The notes beneath the pieces were generated by a model that was given only the letters and a program-made list of their open reading frames with translations, was not told the origin of the DNA and ran no database searches. A DNA stretch of 64,000 nucleotides from Flavobacterium sp. (GTDB taxonomy: Bacteria; Bacteroidota; Bacteroidia; Flavobacteriales; Flavobacteriaceae): the NCBI RefSeq assembly GCF_029945805.1, contig NZ_JAQSDH010000044.1, positions 1 to 64,000 of the forward strand, given 5' to 3'. Position 1 is the first letter of the stretch, and each line of letters opens with the position of its first letter. The position numbers and the translations under genes were made by a program. Of the stretch, positions 37,114 through 45,824 are shown piece after piece.

Positions 37114-37121
37114 CAAAAATA
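37114..37121 (-). promoter_or_regulatory. Candidate -7 box of prfA
   Basis: On the minus strand TATTTTTG fits TAnnTTTG, ending 23 bp before the prfA ATG. Confidence 0.5.
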
Positions 37122-37191
37122 GTAAAAAGTCATCACTTTTTGGTCTTTTTAACCTTTCGTTTTTTGTGATAGATTTAAGAGTAAAAAAATC

Positions 37192-37220
37192 TAATTTTGC
37201 GTAATCGTTCAGTAATTTTG
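37192..37220 (+). promoter_or_regulatory. Two candidate -7 boxes before clc gene
   Basis: TAATTTTG occurs at 37192-37199 and again at 37213-37220, both perfect TAnnTTTG. Either or both may drive the ClC-HPP pair. Confidence 0.4.
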
Positions 37221-37239
37221 TAGAAATACATTTTCTAAA

Positions 37240-38520
37240 ATGATGTCAATTACTAAAATCAGAAAAAAATTCCGTTACATTCTACTTCGGAAATTACTCA
37301 TTGCGTCAATGCTAATCGCTATTTTATCATCTTTTTTAGCGCTTTCACTAAAACATACTACAGAATATCTAGAAAATATTTTCTTTTTAAAAACTCAGTA
37401 TCAGCCCTTTTATATATTTATTTTTCCATTAATCGGATTGCTCATTATTCATTTTTTGCGAGAGTATTTGTTCAAGAAGAAAGAAAATAAAGGTATTAAG
37501 GAAATTTTCGATGCGACTAAGAACAAAAATAAAAGCTTACCATTATATAAAATTCCATCACATTTTATCAACGGATTGTTTACAGTTGCATTTGGAGGTT
37601 CAACTGGAATTGAAGTTTCAACAGTAGTTGCAACAGCTGCTATTGGTGCCACAGCCCATCGAAAAGAAAATCGTTTCAGAAACTACAAAACAGCATTACT
37701 ATGTGCCGGGATTACAGCTGGAATAACTATTTTATTCAGTAGCCCAATCGCCGGAATTTTATTTTCAATAGAAGTTATTGCAAAAAAAACCAATAAGATT
37801 TTCTTTTTGACCAATAGTATTGCTTTGACTATAGCTTCAGCTTTACTGTTTATAATCAATGAAACACCCTTATTTTCTATCTCAATTACTACTTGGCATT
37901 ATTATGCTATTCCTTACTTTATTTTACTTGGGATATTAGCCGGAATCAATTCGGTTTTTCTAACCAAAATGGTCTTGTTCTTTAAATCTCAATTTGGAAA
38001 AATAGATAATCCGTACTACCGAATCATTATTGGAGCCTTGATTTTAAGCTTGGCTTTATTTTTCTTTCCACAATTGTATGGTGATGGGTATCATGCTATG
38101 AAAGACATATTTTCTGAGGCTAAACCAATTGCAACGCTAGGTGTTATTGTAACATTTTTGGCTTTAGTACTTTTAAAACCTATTGTGACTTCGGCAACAT
38201 TGGCTTCTGGTGGCGATGGTGGCGTTTTTGCTCCTAGCCTATTTATTGGTGCTTTTTTAGGTTTGGTGTTGGCTGCTATTTTAAATACGTATTTTGGAAC
38301 TAATGTTATTCCAGTTAATTTTATGGTAATTGGTATGGCTGCCGTTTTAAGCGCTAGCCTTCATGCCCCATATACCGCTCTGTTTCTAGTTTGTGGGATA
38401 ATAAACGATTACACCCTATTTTTTCCTATTTTAATGGTTTGTCTGATTGCCAAGTATACTTCTAAACTTCTATTTCCATATACAGTTTACACTTATACAC
38501 CAGTGATTTTAAAGTCATAG
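37240..38520 (+). CDS. ClC-family chloride channel/antiporter
   Basis: Integral membrane protein of 426 residues with about ten to twelve helices. The ClC ion-path motifs are visible: FGGSTGIEVSTVVATAA (keeps the gating glutamate of the GxEGP-type motif), SSPIAGILFSIEV, and SGGDGGVFAPSLFIGAFLG (GxFxP). There is no C-terminal CBS domain. It is likely an H+/Cl- exchanger or a channel. The HPP gene starts three bases after the stop, so the two were one operon. Starts at 37240 and 37243 differ by one methionine. Confidence 0.93.
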   Translation: MMSITKIRKKFRYILLRKLLIASMLIAILSSFLALSLKHTTEYLENIFFLKTQYQPFYIFIFPLIGLLIIHFLREYLFKKKENKGIKEIFDATKNKNKSLPLYKIPSHFINGLFTVAFGGSTGIEVSTVVATAAIGATAHRKENRFRNYKTALLCAGITAGITILFSSPIAGILFSIEVIAKKTNKIFFLTNSIALTIASALLFIINETPLFSISITTWHYYAIPYFILLGILAGINSVFLTKMVLFFKSQFGKIDNPYYRIIIGALILSLALFFFPQLYGDGYHAMKDIFSEAKPIATLGVIVTFLALVLLKPIVTSATLASGGDGGVFAPSLFIGAFLGLVLAAILNTYFGTNVIPVNFMVIGMAAVLSASLHAPYTALFLVCGIINDYTLFFPILMVCLIAKYTSKLLFPYTVYTYTPVILKS

Positions 38521-38523
38521 TTT

Positions 38524-39131
38524 ATGCCGATACATAAGATAAAAAGAGGATATCGTAGAACGAGATACATACTGTATAAGGAAACATTAGTCAATTTTAA
38601 AGAACATTTTTGGTCTTTTATTGGTTCATTTATTGGTATTGGCGTATAGCGTACCTACAATCCAAAACACTACCCCATTCAGATGTAATCTATCTTATTG
38701 GATCTTTTGGAGCTTCAAGTGTTTTGATATACGGTTTAATCCAAAGTCCACTTGCTCAACCTCGTAACCTAATTGGCGGACATTTTGTGTCGGCAGTAAT
38801 TGGTGTAACTATTCAAAAAGTCGTCCCCGATGTTTTATGGTTAGCGGCTCCACTGGCAGTTTCGTTATCTATAGTTTTAATGCAGATAACTAAAACCCTT
38901 CATCCGCCGGGCGGAGCAACAGCTCTGATTGCAGTTACTGGTTCATCTGAATTAAAAAATATTGGCTACTGGTATGTAATTTCACCTGTTTTAGTTGGAA
39001 CTTTAATATTACTTTTGGTGGCTTTATTTTTCAATAATAGTACTTCAGATAGACAATATCCAACTTATAAAAAGTTTTCTCGTATTCGAAAAAAAATTCC
39101 TTTTTTTCCAAAATATAAAAATCATGAATAA
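38524..39131 (+). pseudogene. HPP-family membrane protein gene broken by a one-base frameshift
   Basis: HPP proteins are four- to five-helix inner membrane proteins linked in some bacteria to nitrite or anion transport. Frame 1 starts ATG at 38524 (MPIHKIKRGYRRT...) and reads ...FIGSFIGIGV then TAG. The rest of the family sequence (IAYLQSKTLPHSD, IGSFGASSVLIYG, LIGGHFVSAVIG, LHPPGGATALIA) continues in the frame two bases over. Adding one base between 38645 and 38646 would restore GIGVIAYLQS. It is therefore a single-base deletion, or a sequencing error. No poly-base run lies at the break. About 203 residues if intact. Confidence 0.88.
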
Positions 39132-39165
39132 GTTTAGTATTTTTACCTTATTCTAATCCAAATTT

Positions 39166-39651
39166 ATGAAATCCAAAATAATCATTTTATTGTCGACAGC
39201 TTCTATTTTTTTACTTTCTTGCCAAAACAAATCAGGAAACAAATTTAACAAATTGCAAAAAATGGAATGGCTTGTCGGAGAATGGGAACAAAAACTTCCA
39301 AATGGAATTATAACTGAAATCTGGAAAAAAGAAAACGACAGCACTTATTCAGGAAAGAGTTTTTTCGTAAAAGAAGAAGAAGATACCATTCATTCTGAAA
39401 CTATTGTTTTGTCTCAGAGAAAAGATAAACTTTTATACATTCCAACAGTTAATGGACAAAACAACGATGAACCTGTAACTTTTACAATGTCATCGGATGC
39501 AGAAGATAATTTTACTTTTGAAAATCCAACACACGATTATCCTCAAAAAATTAGTTACAAAAAAAGTAATGCTACTACTCTAATGACGTCTATATCTGGA
39601 ATTCAACAAGGAAAACTAAGCCAAGAAAACTATTCGTTGACAAAAAAATAA
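39166..39651 (+). CDS. DUF6265-like lipoprotein
   Basis: Lipoprotein of 161 residues with lipobox FLLSCQ (cysteine near 19). The mature part starts FNKLQKMEWLVGEWEQKLPN and continues ITEIWKKENDSTYSGKSFF, then ENPTHDYPQKISY: the WLVGEWE/FENPTHDYPQ pairing is that of the DUF6265 lipocalin-like family. Such proteins may bind small ligands; no function is established. It has its own terminator. Confidence 0.87.
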   Translation: MKSKIIILLSTASIFLLSCQNKSGNKFNKLQKMEWLVGEWEQKLPNGIITEIWKKENDSTYSGKSFFVKEEEDTIHSETIVLSQRKDKLLYIPTVNGQNNDEPVTFTMSSDAEDNFTFENPTHDYPQKISYKKSNATTLMTSISGIQQGKLSQENYSLTKK

Positions 39652-39676
39652 GCTTTTACTATCTAATTTTCTATAT

Positions 39677-39702
39677 AACCTCGAACAATACGAGGTTTTT
39701 TT
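39677..39702 (+). terminator. Terminator after DUF6265-like gene
   Basis: AACCTCG pairs with CGAGGTT around AACAATA, followed by seven T residues. Confidence 0.8.
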
Positions 39703-39738
39703 AGTTATAAATAGTAGTAAATCAATTTGTTAAAAATA

Positions 39739-39761
39739 TTATTTATATTAAGTCTAAATAA
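39739..39761. promoter_or_regulatory. Fur-box-like palindrome before siderophore receptor
   Basis: The 23 bases TTATTTATATTAAGT followed by CTAAATAA pair at 9 of 11 positions around a central A, with perfect 7-bp outer arms TTATTTA/TAAATAA. It ends 25 bp before the TATATTTG box, abutting the -33 region. The AT-rich palindrome and the iron-uptake gene behind it suggest Fur control. Confidence 0.5.
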
Positions 39762-39786
39762 ACTTTTATTATTCAGTTCTCGTATT

Positions 39787-39794
39787 TATATTTG
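39787..39794 (+). promoter_or_regulatory. Candidate -7 box of siderophore receptor gene
   Basis: TATATTTG, a perfect TAnnTTTG, 29 bp before the ATG at 39824. Confidence 0.5.
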
Positions 39795-39823
39795 CACTCT
39801 ATTTTTAATTAATCTAAATAAAA

Positions 39824-42031
39824 ATGTACAAATATATTTTACTACCAGTTGTGTTATTAAGTTTAAATACGGCAAGCTTTGCTCAAGAAAGTTATGCAAA
39901 GGAACACGAAGAATTAAATGTTTTCAATGATACTGTAAAAAAGAAAAAAGGCGAAGCACTGAAAGAAGTGGTCATCTTGGCCCAACAACAAAAAACGATC
40001 GTGAAAAGCGGGAAAGCCAACATTAAGCCACTTGATCTGCCGCAATCCTCAATGGTAATTGGAAAAGAAACGATCAAACAGCAGCAAATATTGAGACTTT
40101 CTGATGCTTTAAAAAATGCTAACGGTGTTTATGTTTCAGGCGCCAGTAACGCTTCAGGAAATAATCAAGAAGAGCTAGGTTCACGTGGATTTACCTTTAG
40201 TGGCGGAAATACTTTTAAAAACGGAATACGTTTTAATGGTTCACTAATTCCAGAAACGAGTTCACTAGAAAGTATCGAAATTTTAAAAGGCAGTTCTGCC
40301 CTATTATATGGAAACGTATCACCCGGTGGAATTTTGAATCTAATAACCAAAAAACCTCGATTTGATTCAGGTGGAGAATTGAGTTTAAGATTAAACGAAT
40401 ATAATTTCTTTAAACCCACTGTAGATGTTTACGGAAGTGTAAATAACAGCAATACTATAGCTTATCGTTTTATATCGAGTTATGAGCAAGGCAACAGCTT
40501 TAGAGATAATGTTACCTCAGACCGAATCTACTTTAATCCTTCTTTTTTAATCGATATTTCTGAAAAAACTAATGTTATTGTTGAAGCTGATTATACCAAA
40601 GACAATAGAACGCCCGACTTTGGTTTAACAACTATAGATTATAAAGTAATTGAATTACCAAGAAATTCCTTTTTGGGTTTTGATTGGGCAAGATTTAAGT
40701 CGGAACAAGTTGGTTTTACATCCACTATCAATCACGAGTTGAATAAAAACTGGCAACTTAAAGGCATCTTTTCTTATCAAGGATATAACACAAATTTGTT
40801 GTCCAACTTACGTCCAAATGCAACCAATTTAGTTCAAGCGAATGGCGATTGGACAAGAGGCGTTCAAAAAACGGAGAGCGAGCAAGACTACAGTTTGGCA
40901 GAAGTAGATATCAACGGAACTTTTACTACAGGAAAAATTAAACATTCGGTATTAGTAGGAGCGGATGCTGATCAAAGTAATACCACCACTTTGGCTTATA
41001 AAAACATTACATTTTATGACAAAATAAACATCTTTAATCCGTCAGTTATATTAGAAAAAAATAGTATTTATGCCAATACAACTGTTCCAATCCTAGATAA
41101 AAATACTAATGCGTTAGCTAATATTAAAAGAGCTGGAATTTACTTCCAAGATTTGATTGATGTGACCACAAAATTGAAAGTATTAGCTGGTTTACGCTAC
41201 AGTTATTTAGAAAATACAACTAACACACTAACGTATTCTACTGATACTACCATTGAAAGCAGTAGTAGTGATAATATAATTTCTTCTAAATTAGGTGTCG
41301 TGTTTCAACCCACAAAAACCAACTCTATATTTGCCAGTTATGCTGATTCATTTGTATTAAATACTGGAACAGATAAAAATTTGAATGCATTACCAAATTC
41401 GACAATTAATCAGTACGAAATCGGAATCAAAAATGAATTTTTCAAAGGCAATATTGTTGCTAATCTTACTACGTATTTAATCGATTATGGTAATTTAGCC
41501 CAAACCGATTTTTCAGACGGTAATACGAATACAAACATCAAGGAATTAGCCGGAGCATATCAAAGTAAAGGTATTGAACTTGATATTACAGGTAATTTTA
41601 AAGAATTACGATTGATTGCAGGATACAGTTTTAATGAAACAAAATATACCAAAAGTAATATTTATGATGTGGGAACCAAACTGAGATTTTCGCCAAAACA
41701 TACGGCCAACGCTAGTGCATTTTACACCTTTAAAGATTCAGAATTAAAAGGATTAGAAGTAGGTTTGCAATCAACTTATATTGGAGAACGTTTAGGTGGA
41801 AGAATCAGACCAAACAATGCTTCAACTCCAGCAGAATTAGCTAGAAAACCAATACCTGTTGACGGATTTTTACAATTCGATGCATCTATTGGCTATTCCA
41901 TAAAAAACTTTTCTATTAGAACAAAATTATCCAACTTAGCAAACATAGTAAGTTATTATGTTTACGATGACAATACGGTGACACCAATAGCGCCAAGAAT
42001 GTTGTCAAGCACCGTATCTTATAAATTTTAA
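39824..42031 (+). CDS. TonB-dependent siderophore receptor
   Basis: Outer-membrane receptor of 735 residues importing ferric siderophores with TonB energy. The signal peptide ends SFAQ (about 21). A TonB-box-like strand LKEVVILAQ precedes the plug (about 60-170: LDLPQSSMVIGKETI, RLSDALKNANGVYVSG, SLESIEILKGSSALLYGNVSPGG). A 22-stranded barrel follows and ends in the aromatic MLSSTVSYKF. QSSMVIGKE and LKGSSALLYG are typical of the TonB-siderophore subfamily (FhuA/FoxA-like). No CarboxypepD_reg domain or SusD partner is present. It is the first gene of a unit with the PepSY protein. Confidence 0.94.
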   Translation: MYKYILLPVVLLSLNTASFAQESYAKEHEELNVFNDTVKKKKGEALKEVVILAQQQKTIVKSGKANIKPLDLPQSSMVIGKETIKQQQILRLSDALKNANGVYVSGASNASGNNQEELGSRGFTFSGGNTFKNGIRFNGSLIPETSSLESIEILKGSSALLYGNVSPGGILNLITKKPRFDSGGELSLRLNEYNFFKPTVDVYGSVNNSNTIAYRFISSYEQGNSFRDNVTSDRIYFNPSFLIDISEKTNVIVEADYTKDNRTPDFGLTTIDYKVIELPRNSFLGFDWARFKSEQVGFTSTINHELNKNWQLKGIFSYQGYNTNLLSNLRPNATNLVQANGDWTRGVQKTESEQDYSLAEVDINGTFTTGKIKHSVLVGADADQSNTTTLAYKNITFYDKINIFNPSVILEKNSIYANTTVPILDKNTNALANIKRAGIYFQDLIDVTTKLKVLAGLRYSYLENTTNTLTYSTDTTIESSSSDNIISSKLGVVFQPTKTNSIFASYADSFVLNTGTDKNLNALPNSTINQYEIGIKNEFFKGNIVANLTTYLIDYGNLAQTDFSDGNTNTNIKELAGAYQSKGIELDITGNFKELRLIAGYSFNETKYTKSNIYDVGTKLRFSPKHTANASAFYTFKDSELKGLEVGLQSTYIGERLGGRIRPNNASTPAELARKPIPVDGFLQFDASIGYSIKNFSIRTKLSNLANIVSYYVYDDNTVTPIAPRMLSSTVSYKF

Positions 42032-42041
42032 AATAACAAAA

Positions 42042-42587
42042 ATGAAACAAACTACCATCAGAAACTTACACCGCGATTTAGGATATTTCTACATCGGATT
42101 AATTATTTCTTTTGCCTTTTCAGGAATAATGATGAACCATAGGGAAAGTTGGCATCCAGAAAAATATACGGTCGAGACCAAAGCCATTCAGGTTTCCCTT
42201 CCGGAAGAAAGTTTGATTACCGAAAAATATGCCGAAGAATTAGGCGTTACTTTGGGGATTGATGATAAAATCAGACGTCATAAAATAAAGGATGATCTTT
42301 TGAAAATTTCATTCGAAAAGCACGATGTAGAAATTGATATAAAAACGGGAAAAGGTGAAATTGTATCCTTCATAAAAACGCCAATCATCAGCCAGATGAT
42401 GAAACTTCACAAGACTACTTCTAACTGGTGGATTTATTATGGTGATATTTTCGGAATTTCATTAATCGTTATTGCCATTACGGGATCAATAATGATTCCT
42501 GCCGGAAAATTGACTTTCAAACGACGCGGTTGGAAACTGGCGCTGGCCGGAATTATAGTTCCATTGTTAATTTTATTATTCGTTTAA
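42042..42587 (+). CDS. PepSY-associated membrane protein, iron-uptake linked
   Basis: Inner membrane protein of 181 residues: TM near 13-32, an extracytoplasmic domain with a PepSY-like fold (SLPEESLITEKYAEELGV, IDIKTGKGEIVSF), then two TMs near 135-153 and 163-181. Conserved histidines (LHRDLGYFY, MMNHRESWHP, LKLH-type KLHKTTSNWW) are typical of PepSY_TM proteins, several of which reduce ferric siderophores or sit with their receptors. It begins 10 bp after the receptor stop and ends in a terminator. Confidence 0.9.
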   Translation: MKQTTIRNLHRDLGYFYIGLIISFAFSGIMMNHRESWHPEKYTVETKAIQVSLPEESLITEKYAEELGVTLGIDDKIRRHKIKDDLLKISFEKHDVEIDIKTGKGEIVSFIKTPIISQMMKLHKTTSNWWIYYGDIFGISLIVIAITGSIMIPAGKLTFKRRGWKLALAGIIVPLLILLFV

Positions 42588-42592
42588 AAAAT

Positions 42593-42618
42593 AAAAGCTT
42601 CGAATTTCGAGGCTTTTT
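42593..42618 (+). terminator. Terminator of iron-uptake unit
   Basis: AAAAGCTTCG pairs with CGAGGCTTTT (one G-T pair) around AATTT, followed by T residues. Confidence 0.75.
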
Positions 42619-42676
42619 CTTTATATTAAATCTCTCTAAAGCTTTTACACGTAAATGACTGTCTAAAACAAATTCT

Positions 42677-43507
42677 ATGTATTATCTCAGAATTATGGGT
42701 CTGCTCCTACTTTTCTTTTCGTTTACGAATTGTGCCAGCAAAAAATATAAAAATGTTTCTTATATCGAAAATACTTCCGAGAAAGAAAATCCAACACTCA
42801 ATATTTTCAAACCCCGAAATAAAAAGTATAACAATAATCCAGTTTTACTATTTGTTCATGGTGGAAACTGGAATTCAGGTGATAAAAAACTGTACGGATT
42901 CTTTGGAAGAAACTTTGCTAAAAAAGGCATTACAACTGTAATAGTGGGTTACACTTTGAGTCCGAAAGCGAATTACGACGACATGGCAAAAGAAGTTGCA
43001 AAAGCGGTAGAATGGACAAAAAACAACATTGCGAATTATAACGGAGATCCAAATTCTATTTTCCTTACGGGACATTCCGCTGGCGGACATTTAATTGCCT
43101 TAATAGCTACTAATCCAAAATACTTAAAAGACAATAACATTATTAAAGGTGTGATTCTCAATGATGCTGCGGGTTTGGATATGAACCATTATCTTGAAGA
43201 ATTTCCGCCAACGAGTTCAGCTGATTATTTAACGACTTGGACCGATAAGCCCGAAAATTGGAAAGAGGCTTCACCAATTTATTTTTTGAATAAAAACACA
43301 CCCAAATTCATGATTTATACTGGAAGTAAAACCTATGAATCCATAAAAGTTTCAAACGAACGGTTTCTCAATAAATTACATGAATTTCAGCCTAACGTAA
43401 AACCAATCGTATTGAATAAAAAACACATTCCTATGGTCATACAGTATTTTTTTCCGTGGAATAATCGCTTCGACGAAATCAAAAAATTCATCGACGAAAC
43501 TAAATAG
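42677..43507 (+). CDS. Lipoprotein alpha/beta hydrolase (BD-FAE/esterase type)
   Basis: Exported esterase-like lipoprotein of 276 residues; lipobox FTNCAS (cysteine near 19). The catalytic framework is LLFVHGGNWNSGDK (HGG oxyanion motif), nucleophile elbow LTGHSAGGH and a terminal histidine in KKHIPMVIQYFF. The HGG...GHSAGG pairing is that of the BD-FAE/hormone-sensitive-lipase-like group acting on acyl or feruloyl esters. The acid residue is not certain. It stands alone between two terminators. Confidence 0.9.
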   Translation: MYYLRIMGLLLLFFSFTNCASKKYKNVSYIENTSEKENPTLNIFKPRNKKYNNNPVLLFVHGGNWNSGDKKLYGFFGRNFAKKGITTVIVGYTLSPKANYDDMAKEVAKAVEWTKNNIANYNGDPNSIFLTGHSAGGHLIALIATNPKYLKDNNIIKGVILNDAAGLDMNHYLEEFPPTSSADYLTTWTDKPENWKEASPIYFLNKNTPKFMIYTGSKTYESIKVSNERFLNKLHEFQPNVKPIVLNKKHIPMVIQYFFPWNNRFDEIKKFIDETK

Positions 43508-43512
43508 CATTA

Positions 43513-43538
43513 AAAAGCCCCGAATTATCGGGACTTTT
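43513..43538. terminator. Bidirectional terminator
   Basis: AAAAGCCCCGA pairs with TCGGGACTTTT (one mismatch) around ATTA, between the convergent esterase gene and the 760-residue protein gene. Confidence 0.8.
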
Positions 43539-43541
43539 GGT

Positions 43542-45824
43542 TTATTTTCTGGAATTAAAAAAATCTTCAAAAACCAAGCAACTCGATAGTTCTTCGCTGT
43601 ATTGCGGATATTCAATCTTTAATTGATTGGGCGTATTGGTATACTCTTGAGTAAAATTAACCATACGTAAACTCAAAGCTTTGAACTTATCTGACTTTGA
43701 GGTATTATAAGCCATTTGGTAATACAATTTTGTAATAGATCGCGTTCTGTATTCCAAATTATCAATATACGATTCGTTCACATATGTATCATCGTAAGTA
43801 GAATAACTGCTAAAACGACGCATCATCCAGGAATTTCCCATATCGGTCATGTTCAAATAACAATTGGCAACAATAAAATAATAATAATCGCGATCGGTTC
43901 GATTTACGTCGTTGGCCAATTTTAAATATTTTACAAGATGCTCCGTAATTGACAATTTGTTTACAAAATAGGTTTCTTTGGGCTTAATGAAATTATCGGT
44001 GTATGGAATAACATAAAACGGATTTTTATCAAAGGAATGGTATTCATCAAATTTTCCTCTTTCCCAAGCGTTATAATTCTGCTGCCAATAAGTTTCGGGT
44101 AAGGATTTAAAAGTAACCAAGGCCATATTGAGTTTTTCCTCGCGGATGTATTTTGTGCCCAATAAATCAATTAGGTAATTTTTATCTCTGATCAACGTAC
44201 TGTAAATAAAATCATCTTTCTCACTTGGCGAAAGAGCATTAAGTTGATTTATAATTATTTGTAAATCTCTAGCGGGATACACAAAATCTAAGTAATCATA
44301 ATAATTATAAAAAACATCTAAATTAGAAGACGTATTGAGTCGGTTTCCGCGCCATTCTACATCATTGGCACTCGAACTGATTTCGTGGTAAAAAGTACTG
44401 TTTAATGAAATTAACGCAATGCCATCGCGAAGATTTCCTCTGAACTCCAATTCGCGCCCTAATGCAAAAACAAATCTACTATCTGATTTGTTTTTTTCGA
44501 CAATTACTTTGATTTCATCCGTAAGTATGGCTTTACCAAATACTTGCTTGGCCGTCAAGCAAAGCGCTTTTATTTTTTGGATTTCAGCAAACACTTTTTC
44601 GTTTTTGTACTTGTTTTCGAAATCACTAATTTTTGATAATGCCACTTCGTATTGATTCGTCATAAACAACAATTGAATTTCTGAAGATTTCCACAAAACC
44701 GGATTATCCACTTTTTTAAAATCAATAGTCGAAACAAAATCCAATACTTCTTGAGCATACAAACGATCAGTAGCTGAACGTTGACGAAGTGTCTCCGTAG
44801 TTATCTTACTTTCAGTGCTTTCACTGTAATAACTTCCTTCTTCAATTGAAGGCGAATAGTTAGTATAAAATGGTGTATAAATCCAATCCTCTAGTTTATT
44901 AATTTCGCGTAATAGCAGAAAATCAAGCGCTTTAAATTTTGGTTTATTCTGATAAATTACTTTTAAATTATCGAGGTTTTTAGCAATAATTCGAGGTGAA
45001 GCATAGGCATATAAATTGGCGACTTGCGTTGGATTTTTAGCGAATGTTAATGCTTTCTCCAAATTGAATTTACTTGAAAAATAGAACTGACTCGCAAAAG
45101 CTTTTTCAGGAGAATTGGCAAAAATATCAGCGATGTCATTGTAATTTCCCGTTTGTTCAGTAGTAAACGAATGAAAATACAAACTCCAATAATACAGATA
45201 ATCTTTAGTAGAATTCAAAAATTCATTGGCAAAAACAGAACGCATCAAGCCTTCGTTTCCATTGTAAAACGACAAACGAATGCATTGAAAAGCATATTTC
45301 CTTTTTAGATTTTTATCCTTCTCTTTAGTGTAGGCTGCAACTAACTCTTTCTCGAATTTTAAAGCAGAAACTTTCTGATCTTCCTCGGCACGTTCCCAAG
45401 AATTTCCATAGTTGCTGATGTTAAAACCTTCGCACTTTTTGGCATAAATAAGATACTTTATAACATTTGATTTTTTGTTTTTGTAAAGGAATTTTAAAAA
45501 CTCATTATCAGAACCTGAGTGAATATCCGTCAGCTTTAATTCGTTATTGAAATAAATAATCTGATCAATATCTACTTTTTTACCGGTAAAATTATACCAG
45601 TCCAAAATATTGGATTCATGCGCTATTTTATCCTGAAAGGAATCACTAGCACTGTCATAACCCCAAGCAAAATTGTTATAGTAAAATCCGTAATACTGAT
45701 TGTAATTAAAGTACTTTGGATTGAACAAACAATACCGGACATCTTCACCGTAAGGCGAATAGCCACACGCTAAAATTGGACTACTACTTAGTAAAAGTAT
45801 CGTAAAAACCAGTAATTTCTTCAT
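43542..45824 (-). CDS. Uncharacterised large exported protein (helical repeat-like)
   Basis: No recognised family. It has 760 residues from the ATG at 45822-45824 with signal peptide KLLVFTILLLSSSPILACG. The N-terminal 110 mature residues are rich in Tyr, Phe and Asn (CGYSPYGEDVRYCLFNPKYF). The body is helical with spaced hydrophobic pairs and TPR/SEL1-like character (EKAFASQFYFSSKFNLEKAL). The mature N-terminus begins at a cysteine (ACGYS), so it could also be lipidated. Its start overlaps the end of the upstream lipoprotein gene by 41 bp, so the two are coupled. Confidence 0.85.
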   Translation of the reverse strand: MKKLLVFTILLLSSSPILACGYSPYGEDVRYCLFNPKYFNYNQYYGFYYNNFAWGYDSASDSFQDKIAHESNILDWYNFTGKKVDIDQIIYFNNELKLTDIHSGSDNEFLKFLYKNKKSNVIKYLIYAKKCEGFNISNYGNSWERAEEDQKVSALKFEKELVAAYTKEKDKNLKRKYAFQCIRLSFYNGNEGLMRSVFANEFLNSTKDYLYYWSLYFHSFTTEQTGNYNDIADIFANSPEKAFASQFYFSSKFNLEKALTFAKNPTQVANLYAYASPRIIAKNLDNLKVIYQNKPKFKALDFLLLREINKLEDWIYTPFYTNYSPSIEEGSYYSESTESKITTETLRQRSATDRLYAQEVLDFVSTIDFKKVDNPVLWKSSEIQLLFMTNQYEVALSKISDFENKYKNEKVFAEIQKIKALCLTAKQVFGKAILTDEIKVIVEKNKSDSRFVFALGRELEFRGNLRDGIALISLNSTFYHEISSSANDVEWRGNRLNTSSNLDVFYNYYDYLDFVYPARDLQIIINQLNALSPSEKDDFIYSTLIRDKNYLIDLLGTKYIREEKLNMALVTFKSLPETYWQQNYNAWERGKFDEYHSFDKNPFYVIPYTDNFIKPKETYFVNKLSITEHLVKYLKLANDVNRTDRDYYYFIVANCYLNMTDMGNSWMMRRFSSYSTYDDTYVNESYIDNLEYRTRSITKLYYQMAYNTSKSDKFKALSLRMVNFTQEYTNTPNQLKIEYPQYSEELSSCLVFEDFFNSRK

